DNA of 64,000 nucleotides from Sphingobium sp052327305 (GCF_052327305.1 NZ_CP182486.1:868001-932000); one strand, 5' to 3'; positions 51,327 to 61,025 are shown, counted from the stretch's first letter. Notes: generated from the letters alone by a model not told the origin. Numbers and translations are program-made.

Positions 51327-52177
51327 GCTGGCTGAACCGCGTCCGCAACGCGATCCCTTTCATCGCCAAAAAGTCCGACGCGCCCGACAATCTCTGGCAG
51401 AAGTGCCCAGGCTGCGGGCAGATGGTCTTCACCAAGGAGTGGCAGGAGAATCTCTCCGTCTGCCCGCACTGCGATCATCATGGGCGCATTGGTCCCAAGG
51501 ACAGGTTCGCGCAGATTTTCGATGCCGGCACCTGCCGCGCTCTGCCCGTGCCCCAGGTGAAGGAAGACCCGCTAAAATTCCGGGACTCCAAGCGCTATAC
51601 CGACCGTATAAAGACGGCGCGGGCGCAGACGGGCGAGCAGGACGCGCTGCTCAACGCCCATGGCACGATCGAAGGGCATAGCGCGGTCGTCGGCGTGCAG
51701 GATTTCGCCTTCATGGGCGGATCGATGGGCATGGCTGTCGGCGCGGCGTTCGTGCAAGGCGTGCAGGAAGCCATCGCACGGCGCTGCCCCTACATCATCT
51801 TCACGGCGGCAGGCGGCGCGCGCATGCAGGAAGGCATTCTCAGCCTGATGCAGATGCCGCGCGCGACTGTGGCGATCCAGATGCTCCACGACGCGGGCCA
51901 GCCCTATATCGTGGTCCTGACCGACCCCACGACCGGTGGCGTGACCGCCAGCTACGCCATGCTGGGAGACGTGCAGATCTCCGAGCCTAACGCGCTCATC
52001 GGCTTTGCAGGTCAGCGCGTGATCGAGAGCACGATCCGCGAAAAGCTGCCGCAGGGCTTCCAGCGTGCCGAATATTTACTGGACCATGGCATGCTTGACA
52101 TGGTGGTCGAGCGCAAAGCGCTGCGCCAGACGCTCGCGAGGCTCATCGACTATCTGACAGCGGCACAGGCCGCCTGA
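51323..52177 (+). CDS. accD: Acetyl-CoA carboxylase carboxyltransferase subunit beta
   Basis: The product is 284 residues from the ATG at 51323, overlapping trpA; the longer frame to 50867 is inside trpA. It makes malonyl-CoA with AccA. The zinc ribbon is CPGCGQMVF...CPHCDHH (about 28-52); the crotonase core has FMGGSMGMAVGAAF and FTAAGGARMQEGILSLMQM. AccA is elsewhere. Confidence 0.97.
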   Translation: MSWLNRVRNAIPFIAKKSDAPDNLWQKCPGCGQMVFTKEWQENLSVCPHCDHHGRIGPKDRFAQIFDAGTCRALPVPQVKEDPLKFRDSKRYTDRIKTARAQTGEQDALLNAHGTIEGHSAVVGVQDFAFMGGSMGMAVGAAFVQGVQEAIARRCPYIIFTAAGGARMQEGILSLMQMPRATVAIQMLHDAGQPYIVVLTDPTTGGVTASYAMLGDVQISEPNALIGFAGQRVIESTIREKLPQGFQRAEYLLDHGMLDMVVERKALRQTLARLIDYLTAAQAA

Positions 52178-52202
52178 CGACACGCGACGCCGGAGAGCGG
52201 AA

Positions 52203-53531
52203 TTGGCCGACCACGCGGTTTCCGATCACCCCGCCGTTCAGGCAGCGCTCGACCGGCTGGCAACGCTTTCTCCCGGGCGGGACATACTCGGCCTCCGGCG
52301 CATAACGACCATATTGGCCCGACTGGGCGATCCGCACCTCGCCTTGCCGCCCGTCTTCCACGTCGCCGGAACGAACGGCAAGGGGTCCACCTGCGCCTTC
52401 CTGCGTGCCGCGCTGGAAGCGGATGGGCGCAAGGTTCATGTCTACAGCTCGCCCCATCTCTGCCGGTTCAACGAGCGGATACGGGTGGCGGGCACGCTGA
52501 TCGGCGACGATGAACTCGCCGCGCGGCTCACTCGTGTTATGAACGTGGCGGAGGATGTGAGCGCCAGCTTCTTCGAAGTCACGACAGCGGCCGCTTTCCT
52601 TGGCTTTGCGGAGCGTGCCGCAGATGCCTGCATCATTGAGGTGGGGCTGGGCGGCCGGCTCGATGCCACGAACGTGATCGCGGCGCCCGCCATCGGCGGC
52701 ATCGCGCAACTGGGCGTCGATCATCAGGCGTTTCTGGGCGACAGGCTGACCGACATCGCGGCCGAAAAAGCAGGCATCGCCAAAGCGGGGACGACCATGG
52801 TCACCATGCGGTACTTGCCGGAAATCGCAAGCGTGGTCGGCCGCAGGATCGACGAGGCGGGCGCCTATTGGTTGCCGCGCGGCGAGAGCTGGGACATCGC
52901 CGCCTATCGCGGGCGGCTGCATTATCGCGATGCGGCGGGACGGCTGGATCTGCCTCTGCCTCGCCTGCCCGGCGCGCACCAGTTCGCCAATCTGGGCCTC
53001 GCGACGGCGATGCTGCGCCACCAACGCGCCCTTGAAGTGAGCGAAGCCGCGCTGCGCGCCGCGCCCCTGTGGGCACAGTGGCCCGCGCGCCTTCAGGGTC
53101 TCGATGCCGGGCCAGTGAAGGACATATTGCCCGCCGACTGGCGCGTGACGCTCGACGGCGGGCATAATCCCGACGCGGGCCTCGCCATCGCGGCATGGCT
53201 GGCAGAAACGCTGGGCGCGGACGAACGCGTCGACCTCGTCATCGGCATGTTGGCGAACAAGGACGTGGAAGGCTTCCTCGCGCCCATCTGCCCGCATGTC
53301 CGGTCGATCCGGAGTCTGCCGGTGCCGGGCCACGACCATCACGGCCCCGAGGCCTTCGCCGCGATCGCGGAGGAATGGCGCGTGCCGCATAGCGCCCATA
53401 GCGACGTGATCGATGCGGTGCTCGATCTTGCCGCGACGCGATCGGGCGAGCCGACCGGCGCCGCGCTCATCTGCGGCTCGCTTTACCTTGCCGGGCAGGT
53501 GCTCAAGCTCAACGGGCAGGAACCCGGCTGA
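52203..53531 (+). CDS. folC: Dihydrofolate/folylpolyglutamate synthase
   Basis: The product is 442 residues from TTG at 52203; GGAG about 12 bases upstream supports it and no ATG is near. It adds glutamates to folate. The P-loop is HVAGTNGKGSTCAFLRA (about 60), followed by SSPHLCRFNERI, the ATP loop VGLGGRLDATN and the C-terminal DGGHNPDAGLAIAAW. It follows accD, as in many alphaproteobacteria. Confidence 0.95.
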   Translation: MADHAVSDHPAVQAALDRLATLSPGRDILGLRRITTILARLGDPHLALPPVFHVAGTNGKGSTCAFLRAALEADGRKVHVYSSPHLCRFNERIRVAGTLIGDDELAARLTRVMNVAEDVSASFFEVTTAAAFLGFAERAADACIIEVGLGGRLDATNVIAAPAIGGIAQLGVDHQAFLGDRLTDIAAEKAGIAKAGTTMVTMRYLPEIASVVGRRIDEAGAYWLPRGESWDIAAYRGRLHYRDAAGRLDLPLPRLPGAHQFANLGLATAMLRHQRALEVSEAALRAAPLWAQWPARLQGLDAGPVKDILPADWRVTLDGGHNPDAGLAIAAWLAETLGADERVDLVIGMLANKDVEGFLAPICPHVRSIRSLPVPGHDHHGPEAFAAIAEEWRVPHSAHSDVIDAVLDLAATRSGEPTGAALICGSLYLAGQVLKLNGQEPG

Positions 53532-53537
53532 GACCCG

Positions 53538-54896
53538 TCAGTCGTCGGTAGTGCTCGGTTGTCGCACCGTCTCCACGACGAACCCCCTGCGCCACATGAT
53601 CCACAGAAGGATCATTCCCGGCACCGCAGCCACCACGGTAAATAGCCAGAAAGCCACCCAGCCCAATCCTTCCGCCAGAAAGCCCGAGGGGGTCGAGAGC
53701 CAGGTGCGACCGACCGCGGCAAAGGATGAAAGCAAGGCGAACTGCGTGGCCGTATAGGCAAGGCTCGACAGCCCTGAGAGATAGGTGACGAAGACAGTGA
53801 GGCCGATGCCGCTGGTGAAGTTCTCCGTCCCTACCGCAAGCGCCAGCATCGCCGTGGAGTGACCGGAAAGCGCGAGGAGCGAGAACAGGACGTTCGAGAA
53901 CATCATCATGAGGCCGGAGACGAACAGTGCCCTGCCCATGCCGAGCCAGGCAATGAACGGCGCGCCAAGCGCGGAACCAGCGATGAGCGCGGCGAAACCG
54001 ACGAACTTGTTCACCGCAACATATTCGGTGTCCGAGAAACCCAGCTCGACGATCATCGGCGCGAGCATCGTCTGCCCCATGGCGTCGCCGATCTTGTAGA
54101 TCAGCACGAAACCGAGAATGAGGAACGCGCCGTGGCGCGTGAGGAACTCACGGAACGGATTGACGATCGTCTCCGCGAGCCAGCCGCCAATCGACGCGCC
54201 CTTCTGCAGCGCCTTGTGCGGAACATAGCGCCCCTCGCCTGCGAACAATGCGCCCAGCGCGGCGGGGAGCACGCAAAATGCCGTGATCCCATAAGCTGTG
54301 GCCCAGCCAAGACCGGCACCCTCGCTCGAGGCGAGGAAGATGGTACCCGCCCCCGCCAGAAGATTGCCTGTGCGATAGCCGAACTGGTTCATCGCCGTAC
54401 CGTGAGGCAGTTCATCCTCGCTCAATATCTCGATGCGATAGGCATCGATCACGATATCCTGCGTCGCGGAGAGGAAGGCGACAATGATCGCCCAGAGCGC
54501 GAAGCGGGCAAGATCCTGACCGGGGTCGCTGGACCCAAGCTGCCAGATCGCGCCAAACAGGAACGCCTGAATAACGAAGAGCCAGGCGCGGCGCTGCCCA
54601 AGCAGCCGGCTCAGTCCGGGAATGGGCAACTTGTCGACGAGCGGCGCCCAGAGGAATTTGAGCGTATAAGGCGTGGTCAGCCCAATGGCGAAACCAATGG
54701 TCGACTTCTCGATGCCGACTTTCGAGAGCCAGAAGGTCATCGTCGCGAGCAGCAGAGTAAGCGGAAAACCGCTGGAGATGCCGAGCAGAAAAGCCACGAA
54801 GGGCATTGGCCGCAAATAGGGCCGGAAGCTGGGGACGATGAAGCCCACACCAATAGCGACGCCCACGATCAGCGCAAAAATCAGAGTCTGCGTCAT
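53538..54896 (-). CDS. AmpG-family muropeptide permease
   Basis: The product is 452 residues from the ATG at 54896, an MFS protein with 12-14 helices. SGFPLTLLLATMTFWLSKVGIEKSTIGF, FLWAPLVDKLP and SATQDIVIDAYRIEIL are AmpG hallmarks. It imports anhydro-muropeptides for recycling, the product of the lytic transglycosylase at 15.1 kb. Its C-terminus ends seven bases from the convergent folC. Confidence 0.92.
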   Translation of the reverse strand: MTQTLIFALIVGVAIGVGFIVPSFRPYLRPMPFVAFLLGISSGFPLTLLLATMTFWLSKVGIEKSTIGFAIGLTTPYTLKFLWAPLVDKLPIPGLSRLLGQRRAWLFVIQAFLFGAIWQLGSSDPGQDLARFALWAIIVAFLSATQDIVIDAYRIEILSEDELPHGTAMNQFGYRTGNLLAGAGTIFLASSEGAGLGWATAYGITAFCVLPAALGALFAGEGRYVPHKALQKGASIGGWLAETIVNPFREFLTRHGAFLILGFVLIYKIGDAMGQTMLAPMIVELGFSDTEYVAVNKFVGFAALIAGSALGAPFIAWLGMGRALFVSGLMMMFSNVLFSLLALSGHSTAMLALAVGTENFTSGIGLTVFVTYLSGLSSLAYTATQFALLSSFAAVGRTWLSTPSGFLAEGLGWVAFWLFTVVAAVPGMILLWIMWRRGFVVETVRQPSTTDD

Positions 54897-54988
54897 CCCC
54901 GCTCCTTTGCCAGCCGCCCGCGAACGCCAGCGAAAGGAGAGTGATTAGCGCATCGCGCGCGTTTGGCCAGCGCCGGTTTTGCTTGCGC

Positions 54989-55447
54989 TTACGCGCCGAA
55001 GGGGAACAGCGTCAGCCCAGGCGGCAGCCGTCCGGGCGCGAGGCCACGGATGACTCGATCGCAGATATTGACCGACCGGACCAGATCGCGCGGGGCGAAG
55101 GGCTTGGCCAGCCAGCCGAGCGCGATGCCACCGATCTGCGCTTCCGTGGGGCACGAGCCGGTCACGAACAGCACCGCAATATCGCGCGCACGGGCATGGA
55201 CCGCCAGATCAATGCCGCTTCTCACACCACGCAAACGAATATCGGCAATGAGGAGATCAACGCCGCCTTCGCTCTCGATCACGGCTTCGGCGTCCCGCAT
55301 CCGGTCGACTGTGGCAACGACGTCAAAACCGCCAAGCGTCAGCGCATGCTCGTTGTCAAACGCCAACAAGGGCTCATCCTCCACGATGAGGACGCGCTTC
55401 AGACGCTGTCTTGCCTTCCCGAAAAACATTGCCGCAAAGTCCCACAT
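54989..55447 (-). CDS. Single-domain response regulator
   Basis: The product is 152 residues from the ATG at 55447 (an ATG at 55429 is also possible). One receiver domain begins VLIVEDEPLLAFD (about 19-31), has the phosphoacceptor Asp in DLLIADIRLRG (about 69) and the conserved Lys in LAKPFAPRDL (about 115). There is no output domain. Alone, it may act in a phosphorelay. No histidine kinase is near. Confidence 0.9.
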   Translation of the reverse strand: MWDFAAMFFGKARQRLKRVLIVEDEPLLAFDNEHALTLGGFDVVATVDRMRDAEAVIESEGGVDLLIADIRLRGVRSGIDLAVHARARDIAVLFVTGSCPTEAQIGGIALGWLAKPFAPRDLVRSVNICDRVIRGLAPGRLPPGLTLFPFGA

Positions 55448-55565
55448 GCGCCATCAGGCGGCGATTGACCGGGCTTCAGGCGCATCGTCGGCGCTACGCT
55501 GAGCGAGGGTGATTCGCCAGTCCCTCCGCGTCGCCCCGAGCGAAAACATTCGAGGAACTGTCGCC

Positions 55566-56456
55566 TTGCCGCCACACACAGATCGACCAAAGCGCAACAG
55601 CGGCCGAAGCGGCGGCATAACCCCACGCGGACGGCGCCCCGGCCCCGTCGCCGCGAAGGCGGGAAAGCCATCCGCCGTGCCCGCAGCAAAGCGCGCTGAC
55701 GGGGAGTCCGGCGCACCGCGTGAAGGGGACCGCATCGCCAAGTTGCTCGCCCGCGCGGGCATCGCCTCGCGCCGCGACATCGAGCGGATGATCGCGGACG
55801 GACGGATCGCGAAGGACGGCGTGACTATCGAGACGCCGGCGACGCTTCTGACTTCGCTGCAAGGCATCACGGTCGATGGGAAGGCGGTAAAGGAGCCGAG
55901 CCCTGCACGCCTCTTCCTCTTTCACAAGCCTGCCGGCGTCCTGACGGCTGCGCGTGACCCGCAGGGCCGCGCGACAATCTATGACCGCCTGCCTGCCGAG
56001 CTGCCCCGCGTCATGCCCGTCGGCCGGCTCGATCTCAATACCGAAGGACTGCTGCTGCTCACCACGGATGGCGGGCTGAAGCGCGAGCTGGAACTGCCGG
56101 CCAACGGCGTGGAGCGCACCTATCGCGCCCGTGCCTTTGGAGAAATCAGCCAGGCGCAGCTGGAGGATCTCATCGAGGGTATCGAGATCGAGGGCATGCG
56201 CTATGGGCGGATCGACGCCAATCTGGAGCGCCGCACGGGGCGGAACCAGTGGATCGAAATGACGCTGACCGAAGGCAAGAATCGCGAAGTGCGCCGGGTG
56301 CTGGAGCATCTGGGCCTGAAGGTGAACCGCCTCATCCGCACGCGCTACGGTCCTTTCGTGCTGGGTGAGTCAACGCCGGGCGAAGTGGTGGAAGTGCGGC
56401 AGCACGATCTTGTCCAGTTCCGCAAGTCGCTGACGAAAATGGTTGAGAAGAAATGA
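55566..56456 (+). CDS. RsuA/RluB-family pseudouridine synthase
   Basis: The product is 296 residues from TTG at 55566, chosen because GAGGA lies nine bases upstream; a GTG at 55509 adds 19 residues. A basic, Pro/Arg-rich head precedes an S4 domain (RIAKLLARAGIASRRDIERMIADGRI, about 57-82) and the catalytic domain with VGRLDLNTEGLLLLTTDG (catalytic Asp in RLD). RluB type (23S U2605) is most likely. It overlaps rsmD by ATGA. Confidence 0.9.
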   Translation: MPPHTDRPKRNSGRSGGITPRGRRPGPVAAKAGKPSAVPAAKRADGESGAPREGDRIAKLLARAGIASRRDIERMIADGRIAKDGVTIETPATLLTSLQGITVDGKAVKEPSPARLFLFHKPAGVLTAARDPQGRATIYDRLPAELPRVMPVGRLDLNTEGLLLLTTDGGLKRELELPANGVERTYRARAFGEISQAQLEDLIEGIEIEGMRYGRIDANLERRTGRNQWIEMTLTEGKNREVRRVLEHLGLKVNRLIRTRYGPFVLGESTPGEVVEVRQHDLVQFRKSLTKMVEKK

Positions 56457-57007
56457 GAATTATCGCCGGGCAATGGCGGGGCCGCCCTCTCGTGGCACCA
56501 GCCGGCGACGCGACGCGCCCCACTGCGGACCGCACGCGCGAAACGCTCTTTTCCATGCTGGTAAGCCGGATCGGCGCCTTCGACGATCTGCGTGTGGGAG
56601 ATTTCTTCGCGGGATCGGGCGCGCTGGGGCTGGAAGCGCTATCACGAGGTGCGGCATCCTGCCTCTTCGTCGAGCAGGATCGCGCCGCCATCGACGCTCT
56701 GAAGAAGAACTGCGCAACGCTGGGAGTAGAGCGGCCGGATATTCGTCAGACCTCCGTGCTCACCATGGGAGTCGCGGCCGCGCCGTTGGACATTCTGTTC
56801 ATGGACCCACCCTATGGATCTGGAGCGGGCGGCGTGGCCTTGGACAAGCTGTCGCGGCAGGGCTGGATCGGACCTGCAACCTGGGTCAGCATTGAAACCG
56901 CCAAACAGGAAACGATTGCCGTAAAAGGCTTCGAGACGATTGCCGACCGCATTGTAGGCAAGGCGAAGATCCACCTCCTGCGCACGGAAGCGTCAGCCGA
57001 AACGTAA
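56453..57007 (+). CDS. rsmD: 16S rRNA (guanine(966)-N(2))-methyltransferase
   Basis: The product is 184 residues from the ATG at 56453. MRIIAGQWRGRPLVAP and RPTADRTRETLFSML are RsmD signatures, DFFAGSGALGLEALSRGA binds SAM and LFMDPPYG is the catalytic motif. It is co-translated with the pseudouridine synthase, giving an rRNA-modification pair. A weak hairpin follows at about 57010-57038. Confidence 0.95.
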   Translation: MRIIAGQWRGRPLVAPAGDATRPTADRTRETLFSMLVSRIGAFDDLRVGDFFAGSGALGLEALSRGAASCLFVEQDRAAIDALKKNCATLGVERPDIRQTSVLTMGVAAAPLDILFMDPPYGSGAGGVALDKLSRQGWIGPATWVSIETAKQETIAVKGFETIADRIVGKAKIHLLRTEASAET

Positions 57008-57061
57008 AACGGGCCGGCAACTACGGCTACCGACCCGAAATTTCATCACGTCAGAACTAGA

Positions 57062-57412
57062 TCAACGCGCCTTGCGGGCCTTCCGGGCATCCGCCGCGTT
57101 GACGCATCCATCCGTCACGTCCTTCCCGCAAACGGGATAGTCCGCTGGCGGCTGGGGTGCGTTCTGAACAACCGGGCTTTGCGGCGCCATAGTCGGCTGC
57201 ATTGCGCCTCCAGGGGGCGGCGGTGGGGCATCGGCGGGGGCTGGCGGCGCAGGCATGGCGGACGGCATTCCGCCATCAGCGGGCGGGGTGTTCGTTGGCG
57301 GCGCTGCCGTTGGCGGGGGCGGCGCGGCCGTCGGGCCGGGGGTCATCTGAGCATGCGTAGCAAAAGACAAAGTGCTGACGGTCAGTCCCGCTAGAAGAAG
57401 CATCTTGCGCAT
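57062..57412 (-). CDS. Secreted proline-rich protein
   Basis: The product is 116 residues from the ATG at 57412. A signal peptide (MRKMLLLAGLTVSTLSFATHA) is followed by a low-complexity Pro/Ala/Thr stretch (about 23-90) and a short C-terminus with two Cys (YPVCGKDVTDGCVNAADA) that could form a disulfide. Role unknown; possibly a cell-envelope linker. Confidence 0.75.
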   Translation of the reverse strand: MRKMLLLAGLTVSTLSFATHAQMTPGPTAAPPPPTAAPPTNTPPADGGMPSAMPAPPAPADAPPPPPGGAMQPTMAPQSPVVQNAPQPPADYPVCGKDVTDGCVNAADARKARKAR

Positions 57413-57604
57413 CGGTTTCTTCCTCTCGATCTATTGAAGGATGACATGCGATGGACGCTAAAATCCTCAGCGACTGTGAGGGTCCATCCGATATGAGGAT
57501 CGCCGCCGAAACGTTCTTTCCGCCGCACGAATGGAGGGCAGGGCGTTCCGGGCGGATAGCGAAGCAGCCATTGCCAAACGGAGGACCAGCGCTACAACGG
57601 CGCG

Positions 57605-58060
57605 ATGCACCTTCCTCGCTTTGGCGCTTCCGCGCTCTTCCTCATGGCCGCGACTGCGCCGATCCACGCCCAGACGCCCGCTCAAACCCAGGCACCCACG
57701 CTCGATCCGAAAACCGCGTTTTATGAGCTGCGTATCTACTACCCGGCGGCAGGCAAGCTGAATGCTGTGAATGCGCGCTTCCGCGACCACACGATCCGGC
57801 TGTTCAAAAAACACGGCATGACCAATCTGGGCTATTGGAACGAGGCGCCGACGGCCGAAACGCCCAATGGCAGACTGGTCTATGTGCTCGCCTATCCCGA
57901 CCGTGCAGCCCGCGACGCGTCTTGGCAGGCCTTCCGCGCCGACCCCGAATGGCAGGCCGCTTCAAAAGCATCCGAGGTCAACGGCAAGCTGGTCGAGAAG
58001 GTGGAGAGCATCTTCATGAACCGCACGGACTATTCGCCCGCCTTCGCTTTCCCGCGCTGA
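57605..58060 (+). CDS. NIPSNAP-family secreted protein
   Basis: The product is 151 residues from the ATG at 57605. A signal peptide (about 1-22, ending IHAQ) precedes one NIPSNAP domain: FYELRIYYPAAGKLNAVNARF, then HGMTNLGYWNE and YVLAYPDRAARDASW. The family is a ferredoxin-like dimeric beta-barrel of unclear function. The signal peptide suggests a periplasmic role. Confidence 0.87.
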   Translation: MHLPRFGASALFLMAATAPIHAQTPAQTQAPTLDPKTAFYELRIYYPAAGKLNAVNARFRDHTIRLFKKHGMTNLGYWNEAPTAETPNGRLVYVLAYPDRAARDASWQAFRADPEWQAASKASEVNGKLVEKVESIFMNRTDYSPAFAFPR

Positions 58061-58070
58061 CCTCCGAACG

Positions 58071-58466
58071 TCACTCGCCGGGGAAACGATCAAACTTCGG
58101 CAGTTCGTCCACTTGCGCCATCCAGGGCGCTGCTTCGGCAAGCTGGATGTGCGCCTGTGGCGGAAAGAGCGCCTGATCGTCGAACGTGGCGCTCTGAATG
58201 TCGATCTTGCCCGGGAAAATGGTCTGGTTCAGATAGAACAGGCTGGTCCCGCAGGTGCCGCAGAACTGGCGCTCCCCATATTCTGAGGACTGATAGCGCA
58301 CGGGCTCGCCTGAAATCGTCACTGCGTCCTGCTCGAAGAGAGCCCAGCCGACCATATGGGCGCCAGATGCCTTGCGGCAATCAGAGCAGTGACAAAGCGC
58401 ACTATGCTGCGGCTCCCCACGCACTTCAAACCGAATTGCCCCGCAATGGCAGCCACCCGTCGACAT
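58071..58466 (-). CDS. GFA-family zinc-binding protein
   Basis: The product is 131 residues from the ATG at 58466, with GGGAGG six bases upstream; the ATG at 58487 would run through an SOS-like box. The zinc cysteines are in GGCHCGAIRFEV (two), ALCHCSDCRKASGA (three) and FCGTCGTSLF (two), the GFA/CENP-V pattern. The enzymatic assignment to formaldehyde-glutathione adduct formation is weak for this family. Confidence 0.88.
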   Translation of the reverse strand: MSTGGCHCGAIRFEVRGEPQHSALCHCSDCRKASGAHMVGWALFEQDAVTISGEPVRYQSSEYGERQFCGTCGTSLFYLNQTIFPGKIDIQSATFDDQALFPPQAHIQLAEAAPWMAQVDELPKFDRFPGE

Positions 58467-58481
58467 ATTCGCCTCCCTGAT

Positions 58482-58553
58482 ATTCACTTTCTGTTCTCAT
58501 GATCGCCAACATAGGTCAAGCGGTTCTCCTCAAGATTGATTCTCTTTTTGTTC
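58482..58553. promoter_or_regulatory. Two near-consensus SOS boxes before uvrD
   Basis: ATTC-ACTTTCT-GTTC (58482-58496) and ATTC-TCTTTTT-GTTC (58539-58553) each differ from GTTC-N7-GTTC at one position. The first shares 13 of 15 bases with the perfect box at 18123-18137. They lie between GFA and uvrD and could control either or both. Confidence 0.5.
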
Positions 58554-58617
58554 TAGCTTATCGACCTGCCGAGCGAAGCAGAGCTTGCCCGTCTCGGATC
58601 CCCCTCCTACCTCCCTT

Positions 58618-60897
58618 ATGATGTCTCATCCTGTCCCCTCCCCTGACGATCCTCCCTATCTTACGGGCCTGAACCCTCCGCAGCGGGAGGCCGTGCTCAC
58701 CACAGAAGGGCCAGTTCTGGTTCTGGCCGGAGCAGGCACGGGCAAGACTGCGGCGCTGACCGCGCGCCTTGCGCATCTGGTGGCAACGCGGCGCGCCTAC
58801 CCTTCCGAAATCCTTTGCGTCACCTTCACCAATAAGGCCGCGCGCGAGATGCGCGAGCGGGTCGGGCGTATGATTGGACCAGCAGTGGAGGGCATGCCAT
58901 GGCTCGGCACTTTCCACGCAATCGGCGCTAAGATGCTGAGGCGCCATGCCGAACTGCTCGGCCTGCAATCTAACTTCACCATTCTCGATACCGACGATCA
59001 GCTCCGCCTGATGAAGCAACTCATTCAGGCGGCAGGCATCGACGAGAAGCGGTGGACGGCGCGGGCCTTCGCGGCGTTCGTCGATCGATGGAAGAACCGG
59101 GGGCTTAACCCCTCCGATGTCGACGCCGGAGAAAGCGAGGAATTCGCCGCCGGGCGCGGCAAGGAGTTGTACGCCGCCTATCAGGCCCGGCTCGTAGCGC
59201 TCAACGCCTGTGACTTCGGCGACCTGCTGCTCCACGTGCTGACGCTGCTGAGGCAGAACCGGGATGTGCTGGAGCAATATCAAGAGCGCTTCCGCTACAT
59301 CATGGTCGACGAGTATCAGGACACCAACTCGGCGCAGTATCTCTGGCTGCGCCTGCTCGCGCAGGCCCGCAAGAACATCTGCTGCGTGGGAGACGACGAT
59401 CAGTCGATCTACAGCTGGCGCGGCGCGGAAGTGGCCAACATCCTGCGCTTCGAACGGGATTTTCCCGGCGCGACGATCATCCGGCTTGAGCAGAATTATC
59501 GCTCGACACCTCATATCCTCGCTGCTGCATCGGGCGTGATCGCGCAGAATGGCGGGCGACTGGGCAAGGATTTGTGGACCGAGCGGGACGCGGGCGAAAA
59601 GATCCGCGTGATCGGGGTATGGGACGGGCCGGAAGAAGCGCGGCGGGTCGGTGAGGAGATCGAGGCGGCGGAGCGACGCGGCACTTCGCTCGACGACATT
59701 GCGATCCTCGTCCGCGCGCAGCACCAGACCCGCGAGTTTGAGGACCGGTTCATCCAGATCGGAATCCCTTACCGCATCGTGGGCGGCTTCCGCTTCTATG
59801 AGCGGGCGGAAATTCGCGACGCGCTCGCCTATCTGCGGCTGGTCCACCAGCCGGCCGACGACCTCGCCTTTGAGCGGATCGTTAATGTGCCCAAGCGCGG
59901 GCTTGGCGACAAAGCCGTGGAGAAAATCCACCGGCTCGCTCGCGCGGAAGCCAGCCCCCTCTCTCATGCCGCCGCGCGCATTATCGACACCGACGAGCTG
60001 ACCGGTCAGGCGCGCAAGGCGCTTGGGCGCTTCGTGGGCGACCTCGCCCGCTGGCGCGACATGGCGCAGACGATGAACCATGCGGAACTCGCCCGGCTCA
60101 TTCTGGACGAGAGCGGTTATACCGCGGTGCTTCAGGCGGAGCGAACGACAGAAGCTTCCGGACGCCTCGAAAACCTCCAGGAACTCACCCGCGCCATGGA
60201 GGAATATGAGACGCTCGGCGCCTTCCTCGAGCATGTCAGCCTCGTCATGGACAATGAGGCCGCGCAGGGCGAGGCCAGAATCACGATCATGACGATCCAC
60301 GCCGCCAAGGGGCTGGAATTCGACACCGTGTTCCTCGCCGGCTGGGAAGACGGGGTCTTCCCCTCGCAGCGCGCACTCGACGAGGGCGGCCTTGCCAGTC
60401 TGGAGGAAGAACGCCGCCTCGCTTATGTCGCGATCACCCGCGCCCGCCGCCTGTGCTTCATCTTTCACGCGGCCAACCGTCGGATTTACGGGCAATGGAC
60501 CAGTTCCATCCCGTCGCGCTTCGTGGGCGAGCTTCCGGCTGAGCATGTCGAGGAGGAGACGACGATGACCGGTGGCGCCTCGCTATGGCGCGCCAACTGG
60601 TCCGAGCGGGACGACCCTTTCGCGAATGTCGCCCGAGGCTCCGGACGGGGACCGGGCTGGCAGCGCGCCGCCAGCTCTGGTGGTTTTTCGCGCGAACCCA
60701 CCCGGTTGGTCGAGGCGCGCCAAAGCGCCGTGAGCATCGGCAACAAGGGGCGCAGCGATATCAGCCTGGGCCAGCGTATCTTCCATCAGAAGTTCGGCTA
60801 TGGCTCGGTTGCGCAGATCGAAGGCAACAAGCTGGAGATCGACTTCGAGACGAGCGGGCGCAAGCGCGTGCTCGACAGTTTCGTTAGCCTCGCATGA
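58618..60897 (+). CDS. uvrD: UvrD/PcrA-type DNA helicase
   Basis: The product is 759 residues from the ATG at 58618 (ATG ATG; ribosome site weak). It is a 3'-5' SF1A helicase in excision and mismatch repair. Motif I is LAGAGTGKTAALTARLAHL, then VDEYQDTN, QSIYSWRGA, QNYRSTP, TIHAAKGLEFD and VAITRAR. The C-terminal KFGYGSVAQIEGNKLEIDF matches the PcrA/UvrD Tudor-like tail that binds RNA polymerase. Upstream boxes suggest SOS induction. Confidence 0.95.
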   Translation: MMSHPVPSPDDPPYLTGLNPPQREAVLTTEGPVLVLAGAGTGKTAALTARLAHLVATRRAYPSEILCVTFTNKAAREMRERVGRMIGPAVEGMPWLGTFHAIGAKMLRRHAELLGLQSNFTILDTDDQLRLMKQLIQAAGIDEKRWTARAFAAFVDRWKNRGLNPSDVDAGESEEFAAGRGKELYAAYQARLVALNACDFGDLLLHVLTLLRQNRDVLEQYQERFRYIMVDEYQDTNSAQYLWLRLLAQARKNICCVGDDDQSIYSWRGAEVANILRFERDFPGATIIRLEQNYRSTPHILAAASGVIAQNGGRLGKDLWTERDAGEKIRVIGVWDGPEEARRVGEEIEAAERRGTSLDDIAILVRAQHQTREFEDRFIQIGIPYRIVGGFRFYERAEIRDALAYLRLVHQPADDLAFERIVNVPKRGLGDKAVEKIHRLARAEASPLSHAAARIIDTDELTGQARKALGRFVGDLARWRDMAQTMNHAELARLILDESGYTAVLQAERTTEASGRLENLQELTRAMEEYETLGAFLEHVSLVMDNEAAQGEARITIMTIHAAKGLEFDTVFLAGWEDGVFPSQRALDEGGLASLEEERRLAYVAITRARRLCFIFHAANRRIYGQWTSSIPSRFVGELPAEHVEEETTMTGGASLWRANWSERDDPFANVARGSGRGPGWQRAASSGGFSREPTRLVEARQSAVSIGNKGRSDISLGQRIFHQKFGYGSVAQIEGNKLEIDFETSGRKRVLDSFVSLA

Positions 60898-61025
60898 GGC
60901 TTACTCAGCGGGAACCGCTTTCCCCTGACTGCATTGCTGCGAATACCGGCGCGACTTTCCGCACTCAAATGACCGGATTTATTTCGTCCATTCTGGAGAG
61001 AAATTTCCAGAACCAAGTCAATTGT

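Noticed and set aside
57010..57038. Hairpin after rsmD as terminator
   Set aside because: Stem interrupted by mismatches and a long loop; too weak to call.
58558..60546. 662-codon frame antisense to uvrD
   Set aside because: Shadow of a highly conserved helicase gene; no ribosome site or recognisable domain.
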